Positions 44,027 through 54,186 are shown, counted from the first letter of the stretch. The stretch: DNA of 58,089 nt from an uncultured Sediminibacterium sp. (GCA_937911175.1 CALDSE010000076.1:1-58089), one strand, 5' to 3'. Numbers and translations are program-made. The notes: generated from the letters alone by a model not told the origin.

Positions 44027-45295
44027 ATGATTACAAGATTGAAGAAATTGCCCTTTAAACTGCCCTTGGTATTAGCTGCTATTATACTAGGTTCTATTAG
44101 TATTTTATCATTTAAAGACACTAAGTTTCGTTCCGATCCTAATATGGTTCAGATACCTGGAGGTTCCTTTTATATGGGACCAAGTGATGAGCAGGTGGAT
44201 ATGGCCATGGTCAATAGAAAAAAATTAGTGTCCATTACTGGTTTTTGGATGGACCGTACAGAAGTAACGAATCAGCAATATCGAAAATTTGTAAAATACG
44301 TATCTGATTCTCTTAAGTATTTGGCCGTGTATGCAGGTGGTGTGAATCAAACAGAAGATACAGTAAAAGTAGATTGGAATAGAGCGCTTCGAATTAATAC
44401 CAACAGTAAGGCTGTGATAGAAAAATTAAATGAACTTTTGTTAAGCCCTGATAATCGTATTCAAGGTAAAGTTGAAATAGATCCTACTAAATTAATCTAC
44501 AGGTATTCTTATGTGGATTTAAAAGCGGCTGCTAAATCCTCTAAAGGATTAGAGCAACCTTTGAGTAATTTTCTAGTTTCTCAAACAGAAGCCGTTTATC
44601 CTGATTCACTTGTATGGATGAGAGATTTCTCTTATTCTTATAACGAACCATTCACGCGTTTATACTTTTCGCACCCTTCTTATAATCAATATCCAGTGGT
44701 AGGTGTTACTTGGAAGCAAGCTATTGCTTTCTGTCATTGGAGAACCAATAACAGTAATTTTTATTTGGATAAGGGAAATAAGAAAGACGAAAAAATTGAT
44801 GGTATATACCGCTTACCTACAGAAGCAGAGTGGGAATATGCTGCAAGAGGTAATTCTAAAACGAATAATATGTATCCATGGGGCTCTCCTTATACAAGAA
44901 CAAAAGAGGGAAGACTCTTAGCTAATTTTAAACCAGGTAGAGGAGATTATTTTGGATCAGATGCGAAGAACGATAATATTTATACAAGTAAGGTTCAATC
45001 TTATCCAGAAAACGCTTATAAATTATTTGATATGGCAGGTAATGTCGCTGAATGGACTAGCTCTGTATATTATGAGGGTGGCTATAATTTTATGGGAGAT
45101 TTTAGCCCAGATTTACAATACAATGCAAAAGAGGAAGACCCTATTTCTATGAAAAGAAAAGTGGTTAGAGGGGGTTCTTGGAAAGATATCGCTTACAATA
45201 TTCAAGTAAGTACTAGAAATTATGAATACCAAGATACCGCCAAATCTTATATTGGATTTAGATGTGTGTTGTCGATGGCGCCAAGAATTAATTAA
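44027..45295 (+). CDS. gldK: GldK, type IX secretion/gliding ring protein
   Basis: The 422-residue protein has an N-terminal hydrophobic segment (about residues 12-27) and an FGE-sulfatase-like fold: VQIPGGSFYMGPSDEQ, FWMDRTEVTNQQYRKF, YRLPTEAEWEYAARG, DMAGNVAEWTSS and VVRGGSW. With gldLMN it identifies GldK, which forms a periplasmic ring with GldN under the outer membrane. Unlike Flavobacterium GldK and Porphyromonas PorK, which are lipoproteins, no lipobox cysteine follows the hydrophobic segment, and an in-frame stop just upstream excludes an earlier start. It is not expected to be a sulfatase modifier. Confidence 0.93.
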   Translation: MITRLKKLPFKLPLVLAAIILGSISILSFKDTKFRSDPNMVQIPGGSFYMGPSDEQVDMAMVNRKKLVSITGFWMDRTEVTNQQYRKFVKYVSDSLKYLAVYAGGVNQTEDTVKVDWNRALRINTNSKAVIEKLNELLLSPDNRIQGKVEIDPTKLIYRYSYVDLKAAAKSSKGLEQPLSNFLVSQTEAVYPDSLVWMRDFSYSYNEPFTRLYFSHPSYNQYPVVGVTWKQAIAFCHWRTNNSNFYLDKGNKKDEKIDGIYRLPTEAEWEYAARGNSKTNNMYPWGSPYTRTKEGRLLANFKPGRGDYFGSDAKNDNIYTSKVQSYPENAYKLFDMAGNVAEWTSSVYYEGGYNFMGDFSPDLQYNAKEEDPISMKRKVVRGGSWKDIAYNIQVSTRNYEYQDTAKSYIGFRCVLSMAPRIN

Positions 45296-45363
45296 TTATT
45301 ATTTCGAATTAAAATAATCGGTTCGAATTAAATAGTATCATATAAAATTTATAAATTTTTCAA

Positions 45364-46047
45364 ATGTCAAATTCCATTTCGCCCAAAACCAATAAGATCG
45401 TTAACGTAGTTTTCTCTTTAGGAGCTGCGGTAGTTATTATAGCTACATTGGCAAAAATCTTACATCTAGCATGGGCCGATTATGCATTAATACTTGGTTT
45501 TGTCACAGAGGCTGTGATTTTTACCATCTATGCATTCTTGCCACCACCAGAAGTCGGAGATTCAACGCATGCACCGCAAGCAGGTGCAGTGGATTCAGTG
45601 ATGGCACATTTGGAAGCGGCCAAATTAGATGGTGCTGCTTTTGAAAAATTAAGTACCAGTTTTCAACGCTTAAATGACACTGCCATGTACTTGGGCGATT
45701 TAGCAGATATGTCAAAAGCAAGTAAAGACTTTACAAATAACACAAAGGACGCGGCTATTGCATTGGGTTCTATCAAGGATTCCGTAGGTTCAGTTTCAAA
45801 CAATTTAGGAAGTTTTGCATTGGCTACAGATGGTGTTAAAAACTTAAATGATCAGTTTGCGATGATGAGTAAAAGTATGGAAGCTATGAATACCTATTAC
45901 ACTAAGTTAGCAGAAGCTTCTAATGCTATGTCAAGTTCTGCCCAAGATGCGATTAGAGCTAAAGAACAAATTGCTTTACTAGCCGACAACCTTACGCAGT
46001 TAAACAAAGTGTATGGCAATATGATTATTGCAATGCAAGGGCGTTAA
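45364..46047 (+). CDS. gldL: GldL, T9SS motor stator-type protein
   Basis: A 227-residue cytoplasmic-membrane protein with two helices (about residues 13-32 and 40-57) and a long cytoplasmic helical tail. The buried glutamate of helix 2 is E49 (GFVTEAVIF), the residue required for proton-driven rotation in GldL. Lys31 and His34 lie in the loop. With GldM it forms the 5:2 rotary motor that drives the type IX secretion system and gliding. It is 68 bases after gldK. Confidence 0.93.
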   Translation: MSNSISPKTNKIVNVVFSLGAAVVIIATLAKILHLAWADYALILGFVTEAVIFTIYAFLPPPEVGDSTHAPQAGAVDSVMAHLEAAKLDGAAFEKLSTSFQRLNDTAMYLGDLADMSKASKDFTNNTKDAAIALGSIKDSVGSVSNNLGSFALATDGVKNLNDQFAMMSKSMEAMNTYYTKLAEASNAMSSSAQDAIRAKEQIALLADNLTQLNKVYGNMIIAMQGR

Positions 46048-46087
46048 TTTAATTATTCAAATTTTCATTTTTTAAAATCTAGTATAC

Positions 46088-47635
46088 ATGTCATTACCTA
46101 AGGAGCCAAGGCAGAAGATGATTAACATTATGTATTTAGTGTTAACTGCGCTGTTGGCATTAAATGTATCTAGTGAAATTCTCAATGCATTTAAAACTAT
46201 TGAACAAAGCTTAAATAGTGCTAGTAATATTATAGTAAGAAAGAATGCCGATATCTATAAATCTTTGAAGAAAAAACTAAACGATCCAAAATCGGCAGAA
46301 AAAGCTGCTATTTGGGCGCCTAAAGCAGAAAAGGCACATGCCTTTGCTGACGCTATCTACACTTATGTAGAATCATTAAAGCAGGAATTAAAAGTGGAGT
46401 CGGGCTTGAAAACAAAAGACGGTAAGGAAGAATATAAAGAAGATGATTTAGATGCCACTACAAGATTATTTTTAAAAAGTAAATCGGGTACATCAAAAGG
46501 AAAAGATTTATACAATAAATTAGCGCAATTTAAAGCCGATTTAGCTGCTATTGATCCATTGATAGCGAAAGAAGTGATTCCTAACTTACCACTAGACTTA
46601 TCTATTCCTGCAACTTCAAGTATTGCTGGTAAAGACGATTGGGGGTATGCTTATTTTCACATGACGCCTAGTGTTGCGGCCATTACTATATTAACTAAGT
46701 TTCAAAACGATATTCGTAATAGTGAAGCACAGGTAGCAGAATTTTGCCATAAAGAAATTGGAGAAGTAGAATTAATATATGATCAGTTCAATGCCTTTGC
46801 GGCCTCTAATTCTCAATACTTAATGCAAGGGGAAGAATTAGTGATTACTGCAGGGGTGGGTGCTTTTAGTAGTGCAGCCAAGCCCTCTATTTCAATTGAT
46901 GGTGTAAACTTGCCTATTACCGCCGATGGTTCTGCTATCTATAAAGCAACAGCGGGTGCGCCAGGCATGAATTCAAAAAGAGTACGCATTTCTTTTTTAA
47001 AGCCTAATGGGGAAACCGCTATCGTAGAAAAGGATGTTAGGTTTACAGTGGGTACACCCTCAGGCTTGGTGGTATCAACAGATAAAACAAGAGTATTTTA
47101 TAAAGGTTTAGATAATCCATTAAGTGTAACAGGTGGTGGCGGTGCTGAAAAAATAAATGTAACAGTGGAAGGTAATGGGGCTTCAGTAAGTAAAGCCGGC
47201 GCTGGTCAATATATTGTAAAGTGTACCCAACTTGGAAATGTAATGGTGAATGTGAATGATGGTAAATTATCTCAAAAAATTAATATACCTGTTAAGCGTG
47301 TTCCAGATCCTATTGCCATTATTGGTGGAAGTGCAGGCGGTAATATGACCGCCAATAAATTTAGAGTGCAACAAGGGGTGATAGCAGATTTAAGAGACTT
47401 TGTATTTGACGGTATTAGATTTAATGTCGTTTCCTTTATTGTCATTGCTACAGGAAAAGGTTTTGATGAACCTGAAGTAGCCGAAGTGAATGGGGCTGCA
47501 TTTGCAAATGGGGCAAAGGATTTAGTAAGAAGATGTCAACCAGGAACAACCGTTACCATTGGTGAAATTAAAGTAACAGAGCCAGGCGGCGGCACTAGAA
47601 AATTAGATCAAACAATTACTTTTATATTACAATAA
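46088..47635 (+). CDS. gldM: GldM, T9SS motor shaft protein
   Basis: A 515-residue protein with one N-terminal membrane helix (about residues 12-30; MINIMYLVLTALLALNVSSE) whose conserved residues pair with GldL, then a long periplasmic part made of tandem Ig-like domains. Family blocks include DWGYAYFHMTPSVAAITILT and FVVGTPSGLVVSTDK-like sequence. It links the motor to the GldK/GldN ring. Confidence 0.93.
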   Translation: MSLPKEPRQKMINIMYLVLTALLALNVSSEILNAFKTIEQSLNSASNIIVRKNADIYKSLKKKLNDPKSAEKAAIWAPKAEKAHAFADAIYTYVESLKQELKVESGLKTKDGKEEYKEDDLDATTRLFLKSKSGTSKGKDLYNKLAQFKADLAAIDPLIAKEVIPNLPLDLSIPATSSIAGKDDWGYAYFHMTPSVAAITILTKFQNDIRNSEAQVAEFCHKEIGEVELIYDQFNAFAASNSQYLMQGEELVITAGVGAFSSAAKPSISIDGVNLPITADGSAIYKATAGAPGMNSKRVRISFLKPNGETAIVEKDVRFTVGTPSGLVVSTDKTRVFYKGLDNPLSVTGGGGAEKINVTVEGNGASVSKAGAGQYIVKCTQLGNVMVNVNDGKLSQKINIPVKRVPDPIAIIGGSAGGNMTANKFRVQQGVIADLRDFVFDGIRFNVVSFIVIATGKGFDEPEVAEVNGAAFANGAKDLVRRCQPGTTVTIGEIKVTEPGGGTRKLDQTITFILQ

Positions 47636-47678
47636 GTTGATAAAACTTAATTATAAAAAAAGTAGAAAAATATAAGAC

Positions 47679-48725
47679 ATGAAAAAATTAATATTCCATA
47701 CTTTGTTTTTAGTGCTAGCACTAACCATAGTGAATAACGCTCAAGCGCAGTTCAATTATAAGAAAAAAGCTGGTCCTGCTACCAAGGATACTATTGCAGC
47801 AAAGCCAGTTGAAGTAGCGCCAGTAGTGGTTTCAACGGTTGCTATTGATACCAATATAAAATCTACTAAAACTGTTGACACCACCATGGTGGGCGGTTTT
47901 AATGCAAATAATAGAAAAAGTTTAAGACCTAATTATGGTTTCTTTACTGAGAACAATACAAGAAAAGCAGTTCAGCAAAGAACGCCGATGGCTTATGAAA
48001 ATTTAAGAGAAGAGGATGCCTTGTTTAGTGAGTTTGTTTGGGAAGAAATTGATGGCAGAGAAAAAATTAATCGTCCTTTTATATACCAAGCCTATGATGA
48101 TAGCGGAGACCAACGCTTTTTTGCTCTTTTGTTAAGGGCTATTGAAAAAGATGGTGTGGTGCCTTTTTCAGCGGAAGGGGGAGATGATCGTTTTACCAAA
48201 CCATTGGGTATTGACGAAGTAAATGCCATGTTGAAAGGAAGTTTAGATACGCAGTTGGTGCAAAATATTAATAATCCCAATGTATTTGATACGAGTATTA
48301 TATACAATACTAAACTAGCGCCTAATCCGGATTCTATTTATACATTCAGATTAAAAGAGCAATTCATTTTTGATAATAGAACAAGCAGAATGTATTGTAG
48401 AATCATTGGTATTGCGCCTGTGGCTACCATTGTCATTAATAACAAACCTATTAAGCGTACTTTATTTTGGATCTACTATCCAGAGTTAAGAGCAACACTA
48501 GCCAAGAACGAAGTATATAATCCTAAAAATATTTCGAATAGAATTACTTGGGAGGAACTGTTTGAAAGCAGGTACTTTAATGGATATGTTGTAAAGTCTA
48601 CACTAGACAATTACAATGATAAGATGTTGAATGCTTTGTATAAAGATCCTACTAAAAGATTATTAGAAGGAGAGAAGATCAGACAAAGAATCTTCGATTA
48701 CGAGCAGGACAGATGGGTGTATTAA
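47679..48725 (+). CDS. gldN: GldN, T9SS ring component
   Basis: A 348-residue exported protein with a signal peptide ending near NNAQAQ, a variable linker (about residues 30-85), then the GldN/PorN domain with EFVWEEIDGREKINRPF, IDEVNAMLK, YTFRLKEQFIFDNRTSRMYC and ELFESRYFNGYVVKSTLDNY. It caps the gldKLMN operon and is convergent with uvrC. Confidence 0.93.
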   Translation: MKKLIFHTLFLVLALTIVNNAQAQFNYKKKAGPATKDTIAAKPVEVAPVVVSTVAIDTNIKSTKTVDTTMVGGFNANNRKSLRPNYGFFTENNTRKAVQQRTPMAYENLREEDALFSEFVWEEIDGREKINRPFIYQAYDDSGDQRFFALLLRAIEKDGVVPFSAEGGDDRFTKPLGIDEVNAMLKGSLDTQLVQNINNPNVFDTSIIYNTKLAPNPDSIYTFRLKEQFIFDNRTSRMYCRIIGIAPVATIVINNKPIKRTLFWIYYPELRATLAKNEVYNPKNISNRITWEELFESRYFNGYVVKSTLDNYNDKMLNALYKDPTKRLLEGEKIRQRIFDYEQDRWVY

Positions 48726-48746
48726 TACACTCTAATATATCCTTTA

Positions 48747-50555
48747 TTATTCATCCAGTCTTTTTTCAAAAGCTGCTTTTAAAATTTGCGCCTTACTCGG
48801 TCCTATAATTTCTGATAGCAATTCCAACTTTGCTTCTTTAATTTTTTGTACCGATTTAAAATAAATCAATAACAAGTCTTTGGTTTTAGGGCCTATGCCT
48901 TCAATTTGGTCTAAGCTATTTTCAAGCGCTCCTTTAGACCTCTTGCTTCTATGAAACTGAATGCCAAAACGGTGTACTTCATCTCTGATATTTCTAATGA
49001 GTCGGTGTGCATCGGACTGCCAGTTTAATTTTAGGGAGTCCTTGTCTCCTACAAAGAAAATTTCTTCTAAATTTTTAGCAAGCCCAACGGTGGTTACCTG
49101 CTGTTGAATACCCAACTCCGTTAAAGCCTCAATAGCGGCATTTAATTGCCCTTTACCACCATCAATAATTATAAGTTGAGGTAGTGCCTGCTGTTTTGCA
49201 AGTACCGATTTATACCTTCTATACACCGACTCCTTCATGCTGGCAAAATCATTAATACCCACCACTGTTTTAATATTAAACTTGCGGTAGTCCGATTTAC
49301 TAGGCTGTCCATTTTTAAAACAAACCATGGCCGACACAGGGAAGGCGCCTTGTATATTGGAGTTGTCAAAACATTCAATATGCACAGGCATAGCACCCAA
49401 ATGTAGTTGGTTTGTAAGTTCCTGTAAAACGCTATCATCCTTGATAGGGTTCACTTGTACCAGCTTTTGTTTATACTCCCAATCCTTTAAAGCATAGTCG
49501 GCATTTTTTTGAGACAGGGCTAAAAGCTGTTCTTTATCTCCTTGTAAGGGGATAGTATATTTTACACCTGGTAATGTATCTTCCAATTCAATCGGTAAAA
49601 TAATTTCTTTGGCATCAGAGCTTAGATTCGTTCTGAAATAATGAATCGCAAAAGACAAAATAGTTTCTTTGTTTTCTTCTAGTGGAACTGTTAAGGGCAA
49701 AATATGTGTTTGTATAATTCTGCCTTCTTGTATCATTAAATAACTCACATAGGCTTGGTCTTCCTTGTGTGCAATACTAAAAACATCCATGGGGTATTGA
49801 TGTTTTGTGTACACTACCGATTTGGTTTGGTAGCTTTCTAGCTCTTCTATTTTTCTTTTGGTAAATCCTGCTTTTTCAAATTGCATTGCAGCGGCCTGCT
49901 CTTGCATTTTTGTTTGCAATGTTTGAATAACAGGTTTGATATTACCTTTTAATAAATTTTGCACCTGCTCTATCGATTCATTATAATTAGTTTCCGACTG
50001 AAAATTTTGACAAGGCCCCAGGCAGTTGCCAATATGATATTCTAAACAAACTTTAAACTTACCTAGTTCAATATTTTTTTTAGTGAGCGGAAGGGTACAG
50101 GTTCTTAAGGGAATGGTTCGTTTAATATGGTTCATTAATTCTCTTACTGCAAGTGGATGCGTAAAAGGGCCTATATAAGTAGAGCCATCTTTAATTTTTC
50201 TTCTTGTAATATACACCCTAGGAAAGGACTCATTTTTTATAATAATATAAGGGTAAGTTTTATCATCCTTTAAATTTATATTATACTTGGGCTGGTAGTT
50301 TTTAATAAGTTCATTTTCCAGTATAAAGGCATCGTGCTCTGAATTGACAATGGTAAATTGGATATCCTTTATTTTTTCAACTAGTTCAATTGTTTTCTGA
50401 TTTTCCTGGACGGATAAGAAATAAGAGCTCACCCTTTTTCTTAGGTTTTTAGCCTTGCCTACATATAATAAAGCGCCCTTTCCATCAAAATACTGATAGA
50501 TGCCCGGTTCATGGGGTATACTTGACTGAATTTCTTTGAACTGCTCTTTTTCCAT
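48747..50555 (-). CDS. uvrC: UvrABC excinuclease subunit C
   Basis: A 602-residue protein with the GIY-YIG nuclease domain at the N-terminus (EPGIYQYFDGKGALLYVGKA), a cysteine-bearing CLEYHIGNCLGPC linker, the UVR helix pair near residue 210, the RNase H-like second nuclease (ECFDNSNIQGAFPVSAMVCF and LIIIDGGKGQLNAA) and a C-terminal helix-hairpin-helix (LDQIEGIGPKTKDLLL). It makes both incisions in nucleotide excision repair. It follows the ABC exporter by 27 bases. Confidence 0.96.
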   Translation of the reverse strand: MEKEQFKEIQSSIPHEPGIYQYFDGKGALLYVGKAKNLRKRVSSYFLSVQENQKTIELVEKIKDIQFTIVNSEHDAFILENELIKNYQPKYNINLKDDKTYPYIIIKNESFPRVYITRRKIKDGSTYIGPFTHPLAVRELMNHIKRTIPLRTCTLPLTKKNIELGKFKVCLEYHIGNCLGPCQNFQSETNYNESIEQVQNLLKGNIKPVIQTLQTKMQEQAAAMQFEKAGFTKRKIEELESYQTKSVVYTKHQYPMDVFSIAHKEDQAYVSYLMIQEGRIIQTHILPLTVPLEENKETILSFAIHYFRTNLSSDAKEIILPIELEDTLPGVKYTIPLQGDKEQLLALSQKNADYALKDWEYKQKLVQVNPIKDDSVLQELTNQLHLGAMPVHIECFDNSNIQGAFPVSAMVCFKNGQPSKSDYRKFNIKTVVGINDFASMKESVYRRYKSVLAKQQALPQLIIIDGGKGQLNAAIEALTELGIQQQVTTVGLAKNLEEIFFVGDKDSLKLNWQSDAHRLIRNIRDEVHRFGIQFHRSKRSKGALENSLDQIEGIGPKTKDLLLIYFKSVQKIKEAKLELLSEIIGPSKAQILKAAFEKRLDE

Positions 50556-50582
50556 AATAGCCGCTGTGATAAAAAATACTAT

Positions 50583-52352
50583 CTAATTAGCCATTCTTCT
50601 TTCTCCAATTTGTTGTCTCCACATGGCATAGTACAAGCCCTTTTCTGATAACAATGAATCATGGGTTCCTTTTTCAATGACTTGACCTTTCTCTAATACA
50701 TAAATTCTGGTTGCATGAATAATGGTAGATAGCCTATGCGCAATCATAATGGTAATTTGTTCTCTTTCTGCCGATAGCTGTCTGATGGTATCGGTAATAG
50801 ATTCTTCTGTGATACTATCTAAAGAAGAAGTGGCTTCATCAAATATCAATAAATGAGGATGTCTTAATAAGGCCCTCGCTATAGATAATCTTTGTTTTTC
50901 TCCACCACTTAATTTTAAACCGCCTTCTCCAATTAAGGTAGCTAGTCCACTACCACCTTTGTCTAAAATATTAGAACAACTTGCCTTGGTAAGTGCCATT
51001 AACATATCTTCTTCTGTAGCATTCGGTGCCACAAAGGCTAAGTTTTCTTTAATAGTACCTGCAAATAATTGTGTGTCCTGGGTAACAAAACTAATTTGAT
51101 TGCGAAGTACAGTCATATCGATATTATTTGAATTTACATCATTGACTAAAATTTGCCCCTCTTGTGGTTGATATAATCCTACTAATAATTTTACCAAGGT
51201 GCTTTTGCCTGCCCCTGAAGGTCCCACAAAGGCAATGGTTTCGCCCTTCTTTGCTTCAAAACTAATATTGTCAATAGCTTTAAAATTAGCCGTTTGATGT
51301 TGAAAGCCAACCTGGTTGAACGCTAAGTGTTGAATTTCTCCAATAGCCGTGGGGTTGCTAGGCGTTTGATCGATCGGCTTTTTCATCAAGGCTTCAAAAT
51401 TATTTAAAGAGGCTTCTGTTTCTCTATAACTTAAAATAATACTTCCAATTTCTTGTAAGGGGCCAAATATAAAAAAGCTATAAAACTGTAAAGAGATTAA
51501 CTGACCCACAGTTAAAATTTCTTTGAAGATGAGCCACATTAAAGTAAAAGTAATAACCTGTCTTAAAAAGTTCACCATGGTGCCTTGGATAAAACTCAGG
51601 GAACGAACATTTTTTACTTTTTTTAATTCAAGTGCTAAAATTTTATAAGTATTATTATTTAATCTTTGAATTTCTTGTGTGGTTAAGCCTAAACTTTTAA
51701 TTAATTCAATATTGCGTAAACTTTCAGTAGTGGTACCTGCTAAAGAAGTGGTTTCTTTAACAATATTTTTTTGAATCACTTTAATTCGCTTGCTTAACAA
51801 ATTGGTAACATAGGCAATCAAGCTTGCTCCGCCAATATATATAGGAATAATAGACCAATGTAATCTAGTGGCATAAATAGACACAAAGATGACACTTACA
51901 ATGATGCCAAATAATACGTTCACTACATAGCTAATAAATTTTTCACAATCGGCTCTTGCCTTGGTTAAAATAGACAAGGTTTCTCCACTTCTTTGATCTT
52001 CAAAAGCCTGATAGGGAAGTTGCATGGAATGCTTTAATCCATCGGTAAATAAGGCGGCACCAAATTTTTGAATAATTACATTCACTGTGTAATCTTGGAA
52101 GGCCTTGGCTATTCTACTTACCATGGCAGTACCTACCAGTAATAATAACATATTGCTAACGCCCCGTAAAAAATCGGACTGTGTTCTTTTATGACCAGCT
52201 GCATCCACGATGGGGTTTTTGGCAAATTCATCAATTAGGTTACCAAAAATCATGGGGTCGAATAAAGAAAAGGTTTGGTTAATAGCTGCTAAAATAAAAG
52301 CTAGTAAAACAAGGCCTTTAAAGGGTTTAATATATTGGAATAAAATCTTCAT
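50583..52352 (-). CDS. ABC exporter, fused permease-ATPase (MsbA-like)
   Basis: A 589-residue half-transporter: six membrane helices in residues 1-320, then a nucleotide-binding domain with Walker A GPSGAGKST (from G377), Q-loop TQDTQLF, signature LSGGEKQR (481-488) and Walker B LLIFDEATSSLD (D505, E506). It would work as a homodimer exporting lipid or another hydrophobic substrate. MsbA and multidrug members cannot be told apart here. Confidence 0.92.
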   Translation of the reverse strand: MKILFQYIKPFKGLVLLAFILAAINQTFSLFDPMIFGNLIDEFAKNPIVDAAGHKRTQSDFLRGVSNMLLLLVGTAMVSRIAKAFQDYTVNVIIQKFGAALFTDGLKHSMQLPYQAFEDQRSGETLSILTKARADCEKFISYVVNVLFGIIVSVIFVSIYATRLHWSIIPIYIGGASLIAYVTNLLSKRIKVIQKNIVKETTSLAGTTTESLRNIELIKSLGLTTQEIQRLNNNTYKILALELKKVKNVRSLSFIQGTMVNFLRQVITFTLMWLIFKEILTVGQLISLQFYSFFIFGPLQEIGSIILSYRETEASLNNFEALMKKPIDQTPSNPTAIGEIQHLAFNQVGFQHQTANFKAIDNISFEAKKGETIAFVGPSGAGKSTLVKLLVGLYQPQEGQILVNDVNSNNIDMTVLRNQISFVTQDTQLFAGTIKENLAFVAPNATEEDMLMALTKASCSNILDKGGSGLATLIGEGGLKLSGGEKQRLSIARALLRHPHLLIFDEATSSLDSITEESITDTIRQLSAEREQITIMIAHRLSTIIHATRIYVLEKGQVIEKGTHDSLLSEKGLYYAMWRQQIGERRMAN

Positions 52353-52374
52353 AATGGGCTATCTATTAAGTAAT

Positions 52375-52382
52375 CAAAGGTA
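52375..52382 (-). promoter_or_regulatory. candidate -7 element for the ABC exporter/uvrC unit (TACCTTTG)
   Basis: TACCTTTG on the minus strand fits TAnnTTTG, 22 bases before the ATG at 52352. No -33 element seen. Confidence 0.4.
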
Positions 52383-52533
52383 ATAAATATAGGCGGCTTT
52401 TAGCTAAAAGGCGGGCTTATCCACTTGCTGTTGAAAACTGCTGAGTCTATTAAAAGGGGCATTCAAATCTATTACACTACTTTAGGGTAGTTATATATTT
52501 AACCAAACCAGTAGACCCTATAATATTTACATT

Positions 52534-53007
52534 ATGTTATGGAGAAAATTCAATGGAGAAAAAATAGTACTACCTATTAAAGAGGCTGTCAAGCAGGCTA
52601 TTATTGCCGAGTCTGAAAAAAAGACAAAATTAAAAGTATGTATTGGCACAGATAGTCAAGTAAAAGCCAATGTTACAGAATTTGCGACAGTGATTGTTTT
52701 TTTAAGAGAACATAATGGTGGTTTTATGTATATCCATAATGACAAAAGCACGCAGAAATATCATTTGAAAGAAAGAATGCTTATGGAAGTGGCTAAAAGT
52801 ATTGAAATTGCTTATGAGCTATGTGATCTTTTCATTGAACATAATATTGAAATGGAAGTGCATGCCGATATCAATACCAATCCCCAATTTAAAAGCAACG
52901 ATGCTTTAAAAGAAGCCATGGGGTATATATTAGGAATGGGATTTGCTTTTAAAGCAAAACCAGAAGCCTTTGCTAGTAGCTGCTGTGCAGATAAGGCAGT
53001 AAATTAA
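52534..53007 (+). CDS. YkuK/DUF458 ribonuclease H-like protein
   Basis: The 157-residue protein has an RNase H-like beginning VCIGTDSQVKAN (D40 would be the first acidic residue), then KYHLKERMLMEVAKSIEIAY and EVHADINTNPQFKSNDALKE, blocks of the DUF458/YkuK family. A nuclease role is predicted from fold but not established. It stands alone, with a promoter gap of about 180 bases upstream shared with the divergent ABC exporter; that gap has an ACTAC/GTAGT inverted repeat and no other recognisable feature. Confidence 0.8.
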   Translation: MLWRKFNGEKIVLPIKEAVKQAIIAESEKKTKLKVCIGTDSQVKANVTEFATVIVFLREHNGGFMYIHNDKSTQKYHLKERMLMEVAKSIEIAYELCDLFIEHNIEMEVHADINTNPQFKSNDALKEAMGYILGMGFAFKAKPEAFASSCCADKAVN

Positions 53008-53028
53008 AAATTGAATGTATAAACAGTG

Positions 53029-53664
53029 CTAAAGGCCTTCCGCGTCTAGTTTATTGTATTGGTCGATGCAGGCTAATACTTCATCCACACCTGTTTTTTT
53101 CTCAGCACTTGTTACAAAACCTTGTGGTAAAAAAGGAAGTATTTCGTTGAGCTTCTCAAAAAATGATTTTACATTTCTTGCCACCACACCTGGTTTCTCT
53201 TTATCTGACTTAGTGAATATAAGGGTGAAGGGAATTTCCCATTTGAATAATTGTTCTATAAATTCTAAATCAATTTTTTGGGGAGCATGTCTGCTATCAA
53301 TTAAAACAAAAACACGGTTTAAGTTTTCTCTTTTTCTTAAATAATTTTCAATCATTTGCTCCCATCTTCTTCTACTACTTTGGGATACTTTCGCAAAACC
53401 ATAACCGGGTAAATCTACTATATACCATTTGTCTTGCTTGCCCTTGGCAACACTATTGCTTATAATTTCAAAGTGGTTGATGAGCTGTGTCTTTCCGGGC
53501 GTACCCGAAGTTTTAGCTAAATTCTTTTGAAGACATAGCGCATTAATAATAGAAGACTTGCCCACATTGCTTCTTCCAATAAAGGCGTATTCTGGCGCTT
53601 TTAATGCAGGGCATTGATCAAAACTGGGACTAGAAATTAAATAACTGGCTTTAACAATTTTCAT
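53029..53664 (-). CDS. engB: ribosome biogenesis GTPase YihA/EngB
   Basis: A 211-residue TRAFAC GTPase with G1 GRSNVGKSS (residues 30-38), G2 near T54 (SGTPGKTQLIN), G3 DLPGYG (84-89) and G4 TKSD (151-154), the EngB/YsxC pattern. It assists assembly of the large ribosomal subunit. It starts 12 bases after the haem-binding gene. Confidence 0.95.
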   Translation of the reverse strand: MKIVKASYLISSPSFDQCPALKAPEYAFIGRSNVGKSSIINALCLQKNLAKTSGTPGKTQLINHFEIISNSVAKGKQDKWYIVDLPGYGFAKVSQSSRRRWEQMIENYLRKRENLNRVFVLIDSRHAPQKIDLEFIEQLFKWEIPFTLIFTKSDKEKPGVVARNVKSFFEKLNEILPFLPQGFVTSAEKKTGVDEVLACIDQYNKLDAEGL

Positions 53665-53676
53665 ACTTTAGAAACC

Positions 53677-54186
53677 TTATTGAGTAGCGGCTTGTGTTTG
53701 GCTTGGTTTTTTTAATATAAGACTATCGGCAGGATAATTGGCTTTCAATGTATCCATAATGTTTTGACACCATTTAGTCAATGTTTCTTTTTCTGCTTCT
53801 GTTAATTTTGCTTCTGTATGAATGATAGTGTAAGAAGGTAGTGGCATTTCACCTTCTTTAATTTGTTCAATCACTTCTTCTAATTTATGATTTTGCTTGG
53901 CTAATCTATAACTTGCAAATTCATTAAAATTAAAGTGGCGCTTACCATCATTGACATGATCTGCTAACCAAAAGCTAATAGGCTGAATGGTTGCGTAAAA
54001 AGGATATTTTGTATTGTTGGTATGACAGTCTGCACAAGCTTTTTCAACAATAACTCTTACGCTATCAGGCATAGGATATAAGGTAGTAATATCTTTAGTA
54101 ATATCTGCAGAATTATTTTTCGCTGGGCGAATAAATTGAATGGCTACTAAAATTACAAGTAGTCCAATAAGTATTTTCTTTATCAT
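53677..54186 (-). CDS. haem-binding domain protein (c-type, CxxCH)
   Basis: A 169-residue protein with an N-terminal helix (about residues 4-20), single haem c attachment motif C51-A-D-C54-H55, and the downstream block NNTKYPFYATIQPISFWLADHVNDGKRHFNFNEF-like pattern (key residues W and H in ADHVNDGKRHFNFNEF) typical of the Bacteroidota haem_bd family. It is probably anchored in the envelope and may carry electrons or sense redox state. It precedes engB in one unit. Confidence 0.85.
   Translation of the reverse strand: MIKKILIGLLVILVAIQFIRPAKNNSADITKDITTLYPMPDSVRVIVEKACADCHTNNTKYPFYATIQPISFWLADHVNDGKRHFNFNEFASYRLAKQNHKLEEVIEQIKEGEMPLPSYTIIHTEAKLTEAEKETLTKWCQNIMDTLKANYPADSLILKKPSQTQAATQ

Noticed and set aside
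44027..45295. Formylglycine-generating enzyme (sulfatase modifier)
   Set aside because: The FGE-like fold is shared by GldK; position before gldL, gldM and gldN decides the call.
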